The position numbers were made by a program, and so were the translations under genes. Shown here one piece after another: positions 43,523 through 54,801 of a stretch of 57,221 nt of DNA. Each line of letters begins with the position of its first letter. Within the stretch, counting starts at the first letter, position 1. Under the pieces are notes generated by a model. The model did no database searches and had not been told where the DNA came from. It saw only the letters and a program-made list of their open reading frames with translations. The DNA is from Basidiobolus meristosporus CBS 931.73. Lineage: Eukaryota > Basidiobolomycota > Basidiobolomycetes > Basidiobolales > Basidiobolaceae. The stretch covers positions 1 through 57,221 of the forward strand of contig MCFE01000567.1 of NCBI GenBank assembly GCA_002104905.1. The letters are read 5' to 3'.

Positions 43523-44885
43523 TTAAGGATTTATTTTGGAGGCTGTAGTGAGTTTACTGACTATTTCAGTAATCACATGTCCCTCCCAAGGTGAAGTTGG
43601 GAAAAGTCTTGAAAGGTGGTCAGGCAGGATGTTGAGGATTCCTGGACAATGAGTACCTGTATATTCATAATCAAGTAGAGTATCAAGCCAGTTGGTGAGC
43701 ATTGGAGTCAGAGTCTGTTGAGTATGGGTATAGACAAGGGCTTGGTGGTCAGTGTAGAAGGTAAAAGGGTTACCCCATAAGTACTGGTGAAACTTCTTCA
43801 AGGCAACAACAATGGCAAGTGGCTCCTTCTTAGCAGCAGAGTATTTTCTCTCAGCAGGTTGTAGTGATCTGGCTTGAAAAGAGATTCAGTGAGGTGGATT
43901 TTAGTCTTAATCCTGGTATAGAACAGCCCCTAACCAACATTAGACGCATCCATTGCAACAACAAAGGTCTTAGTAAGGCCTGGGTAGGATAGGGTGGGTG
44001 CTTGTGGGAGCAGCTGGCCAAGTGGCTCAAATGCCTGGTCATGATCCTTGTTCCAGGCTGAGGGAAGATCAGGACTATGGTGTAATGCATCCAAAGGGGC
44101 ACTCAAAGAGGATATGAGAGGAATGTGTTCACTGAAACAGCTGATTTCTCCAAGATATTGTTGGAGTTGCTTAACGCTAGTGGGTTTTGGCCATTCAGGA
44201 ATATTGACCAGCTTGAAAGGGTCAAGTTGATGGCCATCTGGTGTGACTATGAATCCAGGAAGATTGATTTTGAGGCAAGCAAGACTGCACTTTTCAGCAT
44301 TAAGAATCAGTCCAGCAGCTGTTAGTCTATTGATGACATTAGTTGCATGATCATCATGGTTTGTGGAAAATATGATGGCATCATCAACAAATACTAAGAT
44401 GTATGGTGAATTCTTGAGTATCATAGTCATGACTCTCTGGAACTTGCTGGTAATTGTCTTTAGGCCAAAGAGAACTCCCTGAAACATCCATTGCATAATA
44501 TTCCTAGTAAAGGCAGTCTTATGCTGATGATCAGGATGGATCTGGATTTGGTGACATGCATCCTTCAAGTCCAACTTGGAGAGTACTTTTGCTCCTGATA
44601 GTGCAGAAAAGATATCTTGGATTCTTGGGATTGGAAATTTGTCATCTTGGAGAAGCTTGTTCAGAGGTCTGGGGTCCAAACAGGGTCTCTTCAGAGTTGG
44701 ATTTCCATCAGCATCCTTCTTTGGTGCAAGTGTCAAAGGGCTGTTGAATGTTGTGTTAACAGGGGCTTGAGTGATGATTCCATTGTCAACCCATTTTTGG
44801 ACTATTTCATCAACTAAGTGTTGACAAGAATGTGGAATTGGGTATTGCCTCCTCCATGTGGACTCACCAGGTGGGGTTTCTAGCG
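43523..44885 (-). pseudogene. gypsy-2 reverse transcriptase and RNase H
   Basis: RT frame 43930-44736: PCLDPRPLNKLLQDDKFPIP, LSKLDLKDACHQIQI, catalytic box ILVFVDDAIIF (FVDD), FLGEISCFSEHIP-type region (QQYLGEISCFSEHIP). RNase H starts TFVVAMDASNVG, shifts frame near 43930, and continues at 43523-43801 with FTDHQALVYTHTQQ-type motif (YTDHQALVYTHTQQ) and LPDHLSRLFP. Confidence 0.85.
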
Positions 44886-45500
44886 TTACAATGGATTCTG
44901 GAATAGTGCAGAAACTGTTCCTAGGAATGGCTTGGTTTCTTTCAATGGCCAGCTGAATTTCCAGTTTGACTGATTGAGAATATGCTTGAAAAGCTGGGGT
45001 TGCTCCTCTGCTTCCAGATGGGGAGAGATCATCTCTGGAATCCAGTCCATTCTGGGTGGCTGAGACTTAGTGATTCCAGGATATGATACTTGTAGTCTGC
45101 CTATGTGAAAGCCAAGTTTGGTCAAGGTGTCTAGACCAATGACTAACTGAGGTCCATCTGGAATGTCAATAACTTCCATTTGATGGATTACAGTCATTGA
45201 GCCACAATGTATGCTGATTGGGTTGGTGATACCAATTCTTGGGGCTGAGAGGTCCTTAACTGCAAGTATGATTTTTCCTGGTTGCTTTTCTATTTCCAAT
45301 TTGAGTTCTTTGACTATATTAAGTGATACAATAGAGTTGGATCATCCATTATCCAGTAGTGCTACATACAATTGGCCATTGAGTTAGAGTGGCACCTCTA
45401 TAGCTTTTGGCTGTGCAATTGGTTGCTTCTTTTCTTGAACAGTTGCAATCTTAGCCGGAATTTCTAAGAGGTTGTTATAATCTTAAACTGTCAGTTCTTC
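44886..45500 (-). pseudogene. gypsy-2 protease region
   Basis: Reading LNGQLYVALLDNG then a stop then SNSIVSLNIVKEL, and an open part 44886-45299 with DLSAPRIGITNPI and LVIGLDTLTKLGFHIG. The active-site triplet appears as D-N-G rather than D-S-G/D-T-G. Two stops (near 45345 and 45385). Confidence 0.7.
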
Positions 45501-45809
45501 ATATGCTTCCTCATATCCTGTCATTTCATTAGCTGAATTTCATCTAGGATCTGCGTAATCTTTGCCAATAGTGTAGTGGGGTCACAGTGACACCCACAGA
45601 CAAATGTGCACATTCCCATATTTTCTACTTCCCTATTCCTCTACTACACTTATTTTTGTTTTATCCCATTTGTCTTACTTGATCAGTACTATCCCATAAG
45701 CCAGCTGACTATCACACCTGCTTACCTTATTGCATAAGTTATCCCTCACTTTATGTAAGATTACTAGCTGTAAGTGCTTCTATATTAGGCAAGTACCCAC
45801 GCTAGTACC

Positions 45810-46642
45810 TGTGACACATGATCAACCCATGTCACCATCCCTACCATTTCTATACCATATATGGTATCCCTATGTTACACAGGCTTCTGAGCACTGATTC
45901 CTGATTGGTTGGATGTGCTGTGCCTCTTAGAACCTTCTGTAACCTACTTAGAATACTCTTAGCTCATTCTGATATCATTAAGATTTCTACTGATCTCTGG
46001 AACCTTCTGGAACACCATGATTAGTACTCACTTAGCAAGTGAGAAAAGTATATAAGGGAGGCAATCCCTCAACAATAAATCATCATCCCTTTTATCAATA
46101 CACAAACTTGTTGATTAGTGTGATCACTGCTACCTGCTGCTACCTGGACTTCCAACCCCAGACCACAGAATACTCCCAGGAAACTGTGTTGATAGCCAAC
46201 TGACCTTGGAGGCACTACTTGTGAGGAATACTCAGAGTAGGTATCTTTTATTATATTTGATTCTTTCCTGGGTTTGATCTTGTACAGGCAAAGATACTTT
46301 TCTGTCTTTGTAAGTATTGGCCACAGCTGCATTCTTATCAAGTCCCTGCTGGTGGAGTTTACAATTATTTTGACTTTGGAAGCTTTAGTGCATTGTCATC
46401 TCAAAGGACACTGAACCCAGTACATGCTTTTGTTAAGACACCAACTAAGATGGGGATTGTAGCTCAATAGTTCTCTCTTGACAAGCCTGTGGCTTTATTC
46501 CCCATCACATTAGATTAGAGACAGAACCCAAGTATTTGTAGCAAGCTTTTGCTCAAGGTTATTGCACCCAGTAAGCACCCCACACACAAAACACTTGAGA
46601 AGTGTTGGATGTATCTCTCCCTTGGACTTATACACCACCACA
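45810..46642 (+). repeat. gypsy-2-type LTR (plus orientation)
   Basis: About 833 bp from TGTGACACATGATC to ACACCACCACA, followed by a PBS-like TTTGGCACACAATGTGGGG. TATA-like GTATATAAGGG at 46038 and AATAAA at 46075. Its 3' half matches 5331-5785 (reverse) and its 5' half matches 17711-18090. It faces away from the gypsy-2 pol at 42290-45620, so it is not that copy's 5' LTR; whether it belongs to the same family as that pol is an inference. Confidence 0.65.
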
Positions 46643-47030
46643 TATTTGGCACACAATGTGGGGGGATTCATACAAGCTCCCTAGGACTCAACAAGATGTA
46701 CCTGAAAATTTGAGCCATATCCACTTACTGAAAAGAGACTACCAATACCTTCAAGATAACAACCCCAACCTACCTACCCAGAATGAATTCTATGCCATTA
46801 CCACTCTCACATGGAGCCCCACAGTTTGATGGAACAAATGTGGAAAGCTTCATATTCAAATGGGGGAAGCTCTGCAAGATGTGCAGCCTATCTGAACAAG
46901 AAATGGCTGAAGACTTCCCCTACTACTGCACCAATGATATTACCACTAAGCTTCTCAGACAAAGTGACATTCTCATTGACTGGGCCTTAATGAAGACCTA
47001 CCTACAAGCCAAATATGGTAGACCCTAGAT
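46643..47030 (+). pseudogene. gag start behind the 45810 LTR
   Basis: Leader with PBS, then two overlapping frames: 46602-46829 (HLLKRDYQYLQDNNPNLP) and 46783-47028 (QFDGTNVESFIFKWGKLC, EQEMAEDFPYYC, WALMKTYLQAKYGRP), a gag core. It stops at TAG 47026 and homology to anything known ends by about 47120. The same gag is at 4957-5210 on minus. Confidence 0.65.
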
Positions 47031-47294
47031 ATACTATGGAATTGAAGACCTCAGTCACCTTGAAAGGACTGGACTTTCCAAGCTACCACCTGCAGAGTTC
47101 ATTTGTAACACAGACCTAGATCATATGTTCTGCATACTGATGTGCATACTTGCCTAATGTAGATACATATAGTGATCCATAAGTTGAATGGCATTTGTGA
47201 TAACTAATTGGGGCAAATATCATATGGGGGCAACACTAGAAACTTGAACAGCAAAAGGTGGGAGACTATAGATAAGATAAAATATGAATAAGTC
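47031..47294. other. gag tail debris and dispersed segment
   Basis: 47031-47120 may continue the gag (AAGGACTGGACTTTCC...). 47205-47290 repeats the 4845-4915 segment. No gene. Confidence 0.4.
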
Positions 47295-49757
47295 CCAAGT
47301 TTGATTTTCCATCAGGGCCTGATATTCCTCAGTCATTGCAGATCTCCAAGACTTTGTCTGAGGGCTATTTAGGGCCCCTTTTACAGTCTGGGGTTCATCA
47401 ATATGGACTGAATAGGCATAGGCTAAGTTTGTACCCTCATTGATATAGTAATCTGTGCTATTTCTTGTCTGACTGGATCTCCAGGCATTTGATACTGGAA
47501 TGATCACTTCTGGGGTATTCCTGGGCACTGACTCAGGCTGAGCAATGGTTGTAGAGTCCTCTGGAGTGAAAAAATCTTCATTGTTTTGCTGGGATTCCAT
47601 CCTGACAATTGGTGGACTTGAGATCAAATTTTTGTCATCATATGATGTCATTTTTTGCAAATATTTTGAGTTTTCATCAAACAGCACATCCCTGGACTTG
47701 ATTAGTGTCTTTGCTTTGGTATTGTAGCGTCTGTATGCTTAACTCTCATTGCAGTAGCCCAATAATATGTATTTTACACTTTTTGGCTCAAATTTTGACT
47801 GATTTCCGGGCAGTTTCTTGGCATATGCTGTACATCCAAATATTCTTAGATGTTCTGCACTTGATCTGTATCCATACAATGCTTCAAATGGAGTAGAATC
47901 ACAAAGTATTCTGCTATAACTCTTATTTTTAAGGTGTGCAGCTGAGGCAACGGATTCCGCCCAAATATCAAAGGATGATTTTTGATCATGGCTCATAGAC
48001 CTTGCCATATCAGTTATTGATCTGTTAGAGTGTTCTGCTACTCCATTTTGCAGTGGGGAGTATGGTACAGTAGTCTCTTGCTTTATCCCATGAATTTTGC
48101 AGAAGTGGATTAAGAGTTTTGAGGTATATTCTCCACCATTGTCAGAGTGTATTTTCTTGATTTTTCCACCAGTTTCTCTCTCCACCATGGCTTTAAACTC
48201 CCTAAACTTAGACAGAGCTTCTTCCTTTCTCTCCATGAGGTGGACCCATGTGTATCTTGTATAATCATCAATAAAAGAGATTTAATACTTCATCCTGCAT
48301 AAGGATAAATTTTGCACAGGTCCACACAGATCTGAGTTAATTAGATCTAATTTTTTCTTAGTTTTGATTAACCCAGAGCTCTTGAGCAGTTGTCTGGCTT
48401 GTTTCCCATATATGCAGGCTTCACAGTGCTCCAAATTAGCTGGGGGATCAATTTTTACTCTGGAAATTTGCTGATCTTTGATCATTTTGCGCAAATAATC
48501 ATAATTGATATGTCCAAATCTCCAGTGCCAAAGCATTGGTGTTGCTTCATTTAAGTTACTTATATTGGCTTCCAAATATGATGGAATATAAGTCAACTTG
48601 TATAGATTCTGATCTCTGATACCCAAAGCAATATGGGCTCCATTTTGATCAGTAATCTTGCATCCAGAATTGTCAAAGCTGAGACTGAGTCCTTCTGCAG
48701 TGGCCTTGCTTACAGATAGTAGGTTCTTGGCTATTTCTGGTACATAGAGTACTTCTTTAAAGGTCAGTGTATGGCTTCCTTCACTGCTTCTAAGGTTTAC
48801 TTGGATAGTTCCTTCTCCCACTGCATCAAGTGTTCTATTGTCACCCATGAGAACCTTCTTAATTGGAATTTCCTGATATTGGGTAAAAAGTTCTTTTTGT
48901 ATGTAAAGTGTTGAGATGCTCCAGAGTGAATATACCACATCTGAGAATCCTTGTTTGTGGTCATATTTAGTGCAGATATGAATAGTCTATCTCCAGTTGT
49001 TGCAGTATTTCCATATTCAGGCTTCCTTTGCTGAATATCTTTCTTTTTGAAGCACCAGTCTGATGTGTGTCCTTTCCCTTGGCAGTAGTTACAGAACAGG
49101 TTGCTGTTGCCTTTATAGGGTCTTGGGTACCTACTTTGTTGGTTATCACTGCTTATTAAAGTATTTTCTTCTTCCTTCTTATTTGCGCTTGATTGTCTTA
49201 ATTCTTCATCCAGGAGCCTTCCATATATGTAATTTAAGGTCAAATCTTCAGTTCTGGACTCTAGGGCTGATACAAGGCCCTGAAACCTGTCTTTCAGGCT
49301 ATTCAGGATGGTAACTATCACATCCTCATCAGTAGCTGGTACACCCACAGATTCCATTTCATCTACCAGCAGGGTTATTCTGTTAATTAGATTTTTCATT
49401 TCTTCTCCGATACATTTTCTGAGCAGCTGAACATGACTGGTAGGTGTCTTTCAATGCCTTCCAGGCATTCTTTGCCATTTTTGCTCTTGAGCATTGAATT
49501 AGCAATTTGTCCTTAACATTAAGGCAAATGCAGTTAAAGGCACTTTGTTCTTTCTTCTGGTACTTTAAGGCTTCCACTCCTACATTTTTAGGAGGGCATT
49601 CTTTGCCCATGACAATATCCCAGAGGCCTCTTTCTTGTAGCAGCATCTTCAACTTCACCTTCCACACTTGGTAGTTAGATCCAACCAACTTTTTGGAAAA
49701 ATTTCAGTAATAGCAATGGTAGACATTGCAGAGAGTGACAGCTTGGGGCTCATAACC
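47295..49757 (-). pseudogene. copia-1 copy B: gag to integrase, RT end missing
   Basis: Minus strand, collinear with 36775-39250. PBS GGTTATGAGCCCC at 49757-49745 with the gag ATG inside it; gag 49383-49688 then 48797-49399 with CCHC CNYCQGKGHTSDWC; protease site changed to YIHSGASQHF (Asp to His); integrase 47739-48236 with IHSDNGGEYTSK and LQNGVAEHSN; C-terminal part 47316-47687. Copy stops at the codons for ENQTWDL, so RT, RNase H and the 3' LTR are missing. It keeps the Ser codon and the 22 bp that the intact copy has lost. Confidence 0.88.
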
Positions 49758-50106
49758 TGTTATAAGAGCTCTGGAGATATTGGAAGTGATTGGGAGAACA
49801 AGTAGATTATGTGGTTTTCACTTAATGATTTATTGAATGTATAAGTAGTATTTATACTTTTACATGGTCTTGGCATTACAGATATGTAAAATAGGCTAAT
49901 GAAGGTTCCAAGAACATGTGTGCAAAGTTTGGGGCTGTTTGGACAACTTTGAGAATTCTCATGTTCTAGGTACCTGGTATTTTGGTGAAAATATACTAAG
50001 TAAATCCCAACAAGGAATTTGGTTGGTATTCACTAGGATTTGAAGGTAATGATCCAAGTGACTAAGCTAGGTGAATATTTAGGTGGAATTACAAATTTTT
50101 ACAACA
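49758..50106 (-). repeat. copia-1 5' LTR of copy B
   Basis: 349 bp, minus-strand TGTTGTAAAAATTTG...TTATAACA (one change in the end motif). It is inserted in retro-3 sequence, which begins at 50107 on its right. Confidence 0.9.
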
Positions 50107-50652
50107 TATCCAACATAAGATGAACATACTGCACTGTGTATCTGAGCTCAAATGAGATACCAATAGTATCCTGCTGATTCATATCACTAATGAGGCCAAG
50201 ACATGCAGCCAGCATGTGAAGATTGAAGAGGTGAAACTGTCACAGTCTCTGATCATCACACAAAAGGTGATAAAAATACAACCTGCCTGTGAGATGGTGA
50301 TCTTGTAAGAGACACCCAAAGCTTATTTGACAAATGAGTATATGATAACCCCAACAAAGGTATCTGACCATCTAGGAGGAATCTCAATCCCTAAAGCATC
50401 AATACTACCAAAATTTGAAGAGCAAAGCTTGAACTGCTTAGTGGTTAATCACATACAATGCACAGTGATACTACTTAGAGGAGTGTTGTTGTTGAACATA
50501 CAAGAAGTTGATGGTAACAACCAAGTACCACTTACAGGCAAAGAGCCAAAAGAGGAGCCCCCTGAGCTGGATGTGGACCCTGGTCCACCTCCTGTGCTAC
50601 AGGATAAATACCTAGAAGGAATACGCCCACCTGTCCATGTATTCTCTAAGAA
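50107..50652 (+). pseudogene. retro-3 post-protease segment (plus copy)
   Basis: Reverse-complement match of 33050-33450. The frame 50327-50722 reads LTNEYMITPTKVSDHLGGIS, then ...CLVVNHIQCTVILLRG and a Pro/Glu-rich end (KEPKEEPPELDVDPGPPPV). This is the best copy of the region after the protease. The RT expected further downstream is cut off by copia-1 LTR pieces. Confidence 0.55.
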
Positions 50653-51210
50653 CCAGGTGGAATTACAAACTCTTACAACAAGAACAACTAGATTAGCTGG
50701 TTTTCACCTAATAATCTATTGAGTGTAAAAGTAATGTCTATACTTTTACATAAACCTGGCAAAAATAGCCCATAGAATATGCTTAGGAAGGTACCAAAAG
50801 CATATGAGCAAAGTTTGGAGCTGTTTGGACAACCTTAAGAAATCATGTGTTCTAGGTGCCTGACATTTGTTGTGATTATCATGTTGTCACCTAGATATTC
50901 ATACTAACTTACTCACATAGATCTTATTCTGTGATTAGCATTCTGTCCTGACCAGACTTCTTGTTGGGACCTGGAATATTTTCAGCAAATTATCAGGTAC
51001 CCAGATTATGACCTTTCTCAAGGTTATCCAAAAGACCCCAAGCTTTGCACACATATTCTTGGGACCTTGCTAAGCATATGCTATGTGCTGTTTTTGCCAA
51101 GACTATGTTAAAGTATAAACATTACTTTTACATTCAATAAATTATCACGTGAAAACCAGCTAATCTAGTTATTCTTGTTGTAAAAGTTTGTAATTCCACC
51201 TAAATATTCA
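50653..51210. repeat. palindrome of copia-1-type LTR pieces
   Basis: Left arm about 50653-50872, right arm about 50985-51210, with a spacer of about 110 bp. Both arms carry the same composite junction: an LTR cut near CTAGTTATTCT joined to a second LTR start TTGTTGTAA. The LTR between the arms is a diverged copia-1 relative (TACTTTTACATTCAATAAA kept). Non-coding. Confidence 0.75.
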
Positions 51211-51368
51211 CCCAAGTCACTTGGATCATTACCCACAAATCTGATAGAATTCTGACCAAACTCCTTGTTGGGATTTACTTGGAATATCTTCATCAAAACA
51301 TTAGATACCCAGCACATGAAAATTCTCAAGGTTGTCCAAGCAGCCCCAAACTTTGCCCACATGCCCTA
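51176..51368 (+). repeat. truncated copia-1 LTR at the edge of the gene island
   Basis: Starts TGTTGTAAAAGTTTG and matches the LTR up to CCCCAAACTTTGC; it stops at about 51368, where CpG-bearing unique sequence begins. It had inserted into the LTR that forms the palindrome. Confidence 0.8.
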
Positions 51369-52118
51369 AGGAGGATCGATAACCAGAGCTGGGGTCCTCA
51401 GGGAGCGGGATAAAGCAGAAATAATGCCATGAGGATCATTATACGTGTGGAGGGATAGATTACGCATGGGCATCCATCGAGCGGTTTCGTGATAAGAGCA
51501 GAAGATTGAATATTGTTATGGATTGGTATAGAATGTTGGTGCCAAACACCCCCCCCCTCCAAGGTTTTGTGGCAACTGACATTAGGTTTGGGTGCGATTG
51601 AGGAAGTGTGGGCATGGTATTGAATATATTACGGAAGGGCATGGTGCAGCGAGCACAGAGGTTTGAGTGATTGGCCAAATCTGCGGAGTTGAAGAATCAT
51701 CTAAAATTATGAAATTCGCTGGCATATTGTACGATCGGCCGGGCACACCCTCCGATGTTGTTGGCAACACTCTGGACCTTCGAAACCGAACCCATGGCAA
51801 TCTCGGAGGCTACCAGAGCCATGAGGTCGGGAAGGCAGCCAAGGTTTGGAAGCGACGGGGATCCTCAATAATAGTACAACTTTATAGTGGTTTCTGAATA
51901 CATAAGGTGAGCTAGACTTGCAAGTTAGAGATAGACTGGATAGTGTCACATAAAATACATTTTTCATGATCAAAAACTAAACGTAGGCGTGGGAGTGGGC
52001 GTGGGAGTGAGAGTGGTGGAGGTGAGGTACGGTGAGGTTCGGTTGGGTGCGGTGCGGTGAAGAATCACTAAAAAATTGGATATAAAACACGAAATGAAAG
52101 GGATTCCATCGGTGAGAT
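51369..52118. other. intergenic / 3' region of the PUF gene
   Basis: No credible gene: the frames here lack motifs and overlap each other. Notable are a C10-type tract in CACCCCCCCCCTCC near 51550 and, on plus, a G-rich block of GGCGTGGGAGTGGGC-like units at 51984-52062 that lies in the likely 3' UTR of the PUF gene (C-rich in the mRNA). ATAAAATACA near 51951 lies downstream. Confidence 0.5.
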
Positions 52119-54801
52119 TCAGTAGAATGGATAGCGCATGTTGTTGACCTTCATGGGATGCTTGTAGTCTGCTCGGATCCCCTGATACCCGGAGTGGTTC
52201 ATCGGGACCGAAGTTGGCGGGGGGTAGGCGCCGTTCGAGTGGCTCGGCTCCCTCAGAAGCTTCCCTTGGATCCGCTTGCCGTAGGGGGTGTTCTTGATGA
52301 AGGGGATCATGGGCTTGATGCACTCGACCAACTGGGTTCGTTGCACCGGATCCGCGTAATCGAGCGCCGTCTGAACCACGTAGTTGGCGAACGAGTCTCG
52401 GAGCAGCTTTTCCAACTGCTCCGGGTTCAGGAGCTCCTCGATCAAGCCTTTGCGGGTCTCGGGGTCGGCGACTCGGATGCACTTCTCGATCACGTTCGAG
52501 CTGAACTTCTGCACCGAGAGAACACACACGCTGCCCCAGAAGGTTCGGATCAAGGGGCTGGAGAACTGCTCCTCCCCCAGGTCCAGCACGTACTGGACCA
52601 CGTAGTTGCCAAAGGGGTCCTGCACAAGCTGTAACCCATTGGCCGTGATCTCGTTGATCAGCTGGGCCTTCTGGGCGGGGGAAGCGTAGTCGATACACCT
52701 CTGGAACACGCAGCACCCGTGACGATGTGAGGCCACCTCGACGCAATGGCGGCTCACGGCGTCGTAGATGAACTGTTTGTTCTCCGGCAGCATGGAGTTC
52801 AGGCACTTCTGGATCACATGATTCCCGTTGAGGTCCTTGATCAAGGGGACAACGCTCGGGGTCAGCGCAGCTATGACCAGCTGGATCTGCGTGGGGTTCG
52901 ACAGGAACTCGATCAGCTTCTGGGCCGCGCGTGTTCCATGCATGTTTAGCGAGATGTTCACCAGCTCGGGTGCCACCTTGCCAACGAGGACGGTCCTCTG
53001 CTCGTCGCTGGAGTACTCGAGCAGTTTCTGGCACAGGTAGTTCCCGAATGGGTCGGTCATGAGATCCACGAAATACCCGTTCACCTCGTCGAAGATCAGG
53101 TCGGTGTACGCCGGGTTCTGCTCCTCGAGTTTCTTCTGCAGGTAGCGGCACCCATGCTGGTCCCGGCACAACCCATGGACCTCCCCCATAAGGCTCTCCA
53201 GGCTGACCCCTTGGAACCGGCTCATCAGCTCGACATCGTTGGCGGATTTTTTGTGGCCCCCCTTGTTGGAGGATGGCTTGCCGTTCTTTCCGACCGCCTG
53301 GCCTGCCTTGGAGTAACCGTAACCGCTGTGGTGGTTGTTGATGGCCAGGCTCGCTGCCCCAAACTCTCCCTTGTAATGGCCCTCGTGGTAGCTGCCACCG
53401 CGCACCAACTTGGGCACCAGGTGACTGGGCTCCATGTCGTGACCGAAAGCCGACTGTTTGCGCATCCCTGGCCCCTGCTTCAGGTATTGGTGGCGGACGT
53501 CGTGTTCGTCTAGAACTGAGTAGCCATCGTCAAAGAAATCCGGAGTAAACAGGTTGTGACTCCGGGTCGAGCTGGGCACAGAGATCAAGTCGTTGTATGC
53601 GGTTAGATTCCCTCGGATGGGCTGGCTGTTCACCCTTCCAGAGGAAACAAAAGCTCCCCAATCGGCTCCGTGGACATCCTCAGACACCGCCAATGGATGG
53701 GGGACACCCGAGAATGAGGAAGTGGTGGAAAGCTACATCAGAGAGACAGTCAGGTTAGACTATGTGTGGAGGGAATCAGCTGCGCGTAGACGCTTACCTT
53801 GGCTGGGAATCTGTCCGCCTCATTGTGCATACGAGGGTTTCTATGGGCAAAAGCACCGCCTAAAAATCAGGTTAGAATCCGTTCGAAGTGGCCAGGTGAA
53901 CTTCTTGCCGTACCTTGATGAATGAAATTGCTGTCAAAGACGGACGCCAACCCACTGTGCCCATTCAGATTGGAATGCAAATCGTTGGTGGTGCTGTTGT
54001 ACAGAATCTTGCTATCGTTCAGGTAGGATGCTCTGTTTAATGGACCGGTTAGACCTTGGGGTGCTGTGGAAGTGGCTCGCTGGATGGAAACTAACTCTTT
54101 TAGCTGATGCGGGTTCTCCTCGAGGTTGAGCTTATCGAAGCTTTCCCAAATATTAGTATCATCGCTGGGGAAACGCTTGTACAGGGTGTGGCTGCGAGTA
54201 GGCCCTTCAGCGCCCTGAGGGTCCATACCACGTCTATGCGAGAGTCCAGCATACTGCTCAGAGAAATCCGACTCCTGTGCCAGCATCTCGTTGTTGAAAG
54301 TAGATGGCATAGTATTGGCACGGTGTCTATTCTCAAGAAACACCGCCTTAGGTGGGGGAAGGTCAGATTGCAGCCTAGGAATACCAAAGTAGGACTACGT
54401 TTCATTAAACTAGATGCTCACAGAAGAGTAAGCGAAAGGGGAGTGTAGGTTACCTGTCGGGTAGCATCCTCGACCGGGCTGTCGAAGACGGTCCCGCGAC
54501 GATCGTACGGGGTCGCTTGGAAGATCTCCTCGTTGGGACTGAAGGGGCTTTCGCGAAGGAAGTCGATCGAGGGATTGTTCGGATTGGGAGGCAAATCCTC
54601 CCGCGGGGAGAGCAACCTTTCACGCGAATTGGGCCGCTTTACGCGAACATCCAAAACCTCACCAGGCGTAAAATCGGTATGCCGCTGAAGCAGGCCATCG
54701 CTCACTTTTAGGCTGAGAATGCCGGGCTTTCTTTTCGAAGCCTCATCAAGAGCGCTTTGGTCAGGCCCGCTTGAATCGAGGACAGTGCGTTCTTTCGACA
54801 T
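52119..54801 (-). CDS. PUF4: Pumilio-family RNA-binding protein, Puf4-like
   Basis: Four exons on minus: 54801-54454, 54394-53914, 53859-53798, 53732-52119, giving 834 residues; all three introns are GT-AG, and phases 0, 1 and 0 join cleanly. PUF proteins bind 3' UTR motifs and recruit deadenylation or repression factors in the cytoplasm. The N-terminal 470 residues are low-complexity and hydrophilic. The C-terminal PUM homology domain (about 470-790) has eight repeats, whose RNA-contact motifs read in order CRYLQ, NYLCQ, TRAAQ, NHVIQ, CCVFQ, NYVVQ, SNVIE, NYVVQ. DQHGCRYLQ, HGTRAAQ and HRHGCCVFQRC are features of the fungal Puf4 branch rather than Puf3/PUM1. A 46-residue tail follows. High CpG content and single-copy look. 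The symbol is by orthology to yeast and the exact orthologue is not proven. Confidence 0.88.

Larger units (their letters stand above)
42290..45620 (-). mobile_element. gypsy-2: chromodomain-type Ty3/gypsy pol region
   Basis: Minus strand, order protease (44886-45500), RT (43930-44885), RNase H (43523-43929), H2C2 linker (43308-43440), integrase (42375-43307), chromodomain (about 42290-42400). The gag of this copy is not seen upstream; the sequence beyond 45620 changes character and a plus-strand LTR starts at 45810. Several frameshifts and stops; inactive. Confidence 0.85.

Noticed and set aside
51540-51560. Poly-C tract as a special signal
   Set aside because: A single homopolymer; could be a sequencing length error and no function is suggested by its context.
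52158-52634. 158-codon plus-strand frame antisense to PUF
   Set aside because: Antisense shadow of the PUM domain, without independent motifs.
51970-53169. 399-codon minus-strand frame overlapping the PUF gene
   Set aside because: Arg/Pro/Glu-biased out-of-frame shadow of the GC-rich PUF coding exon; the 524-codon frame carries all eight PUM repeats.
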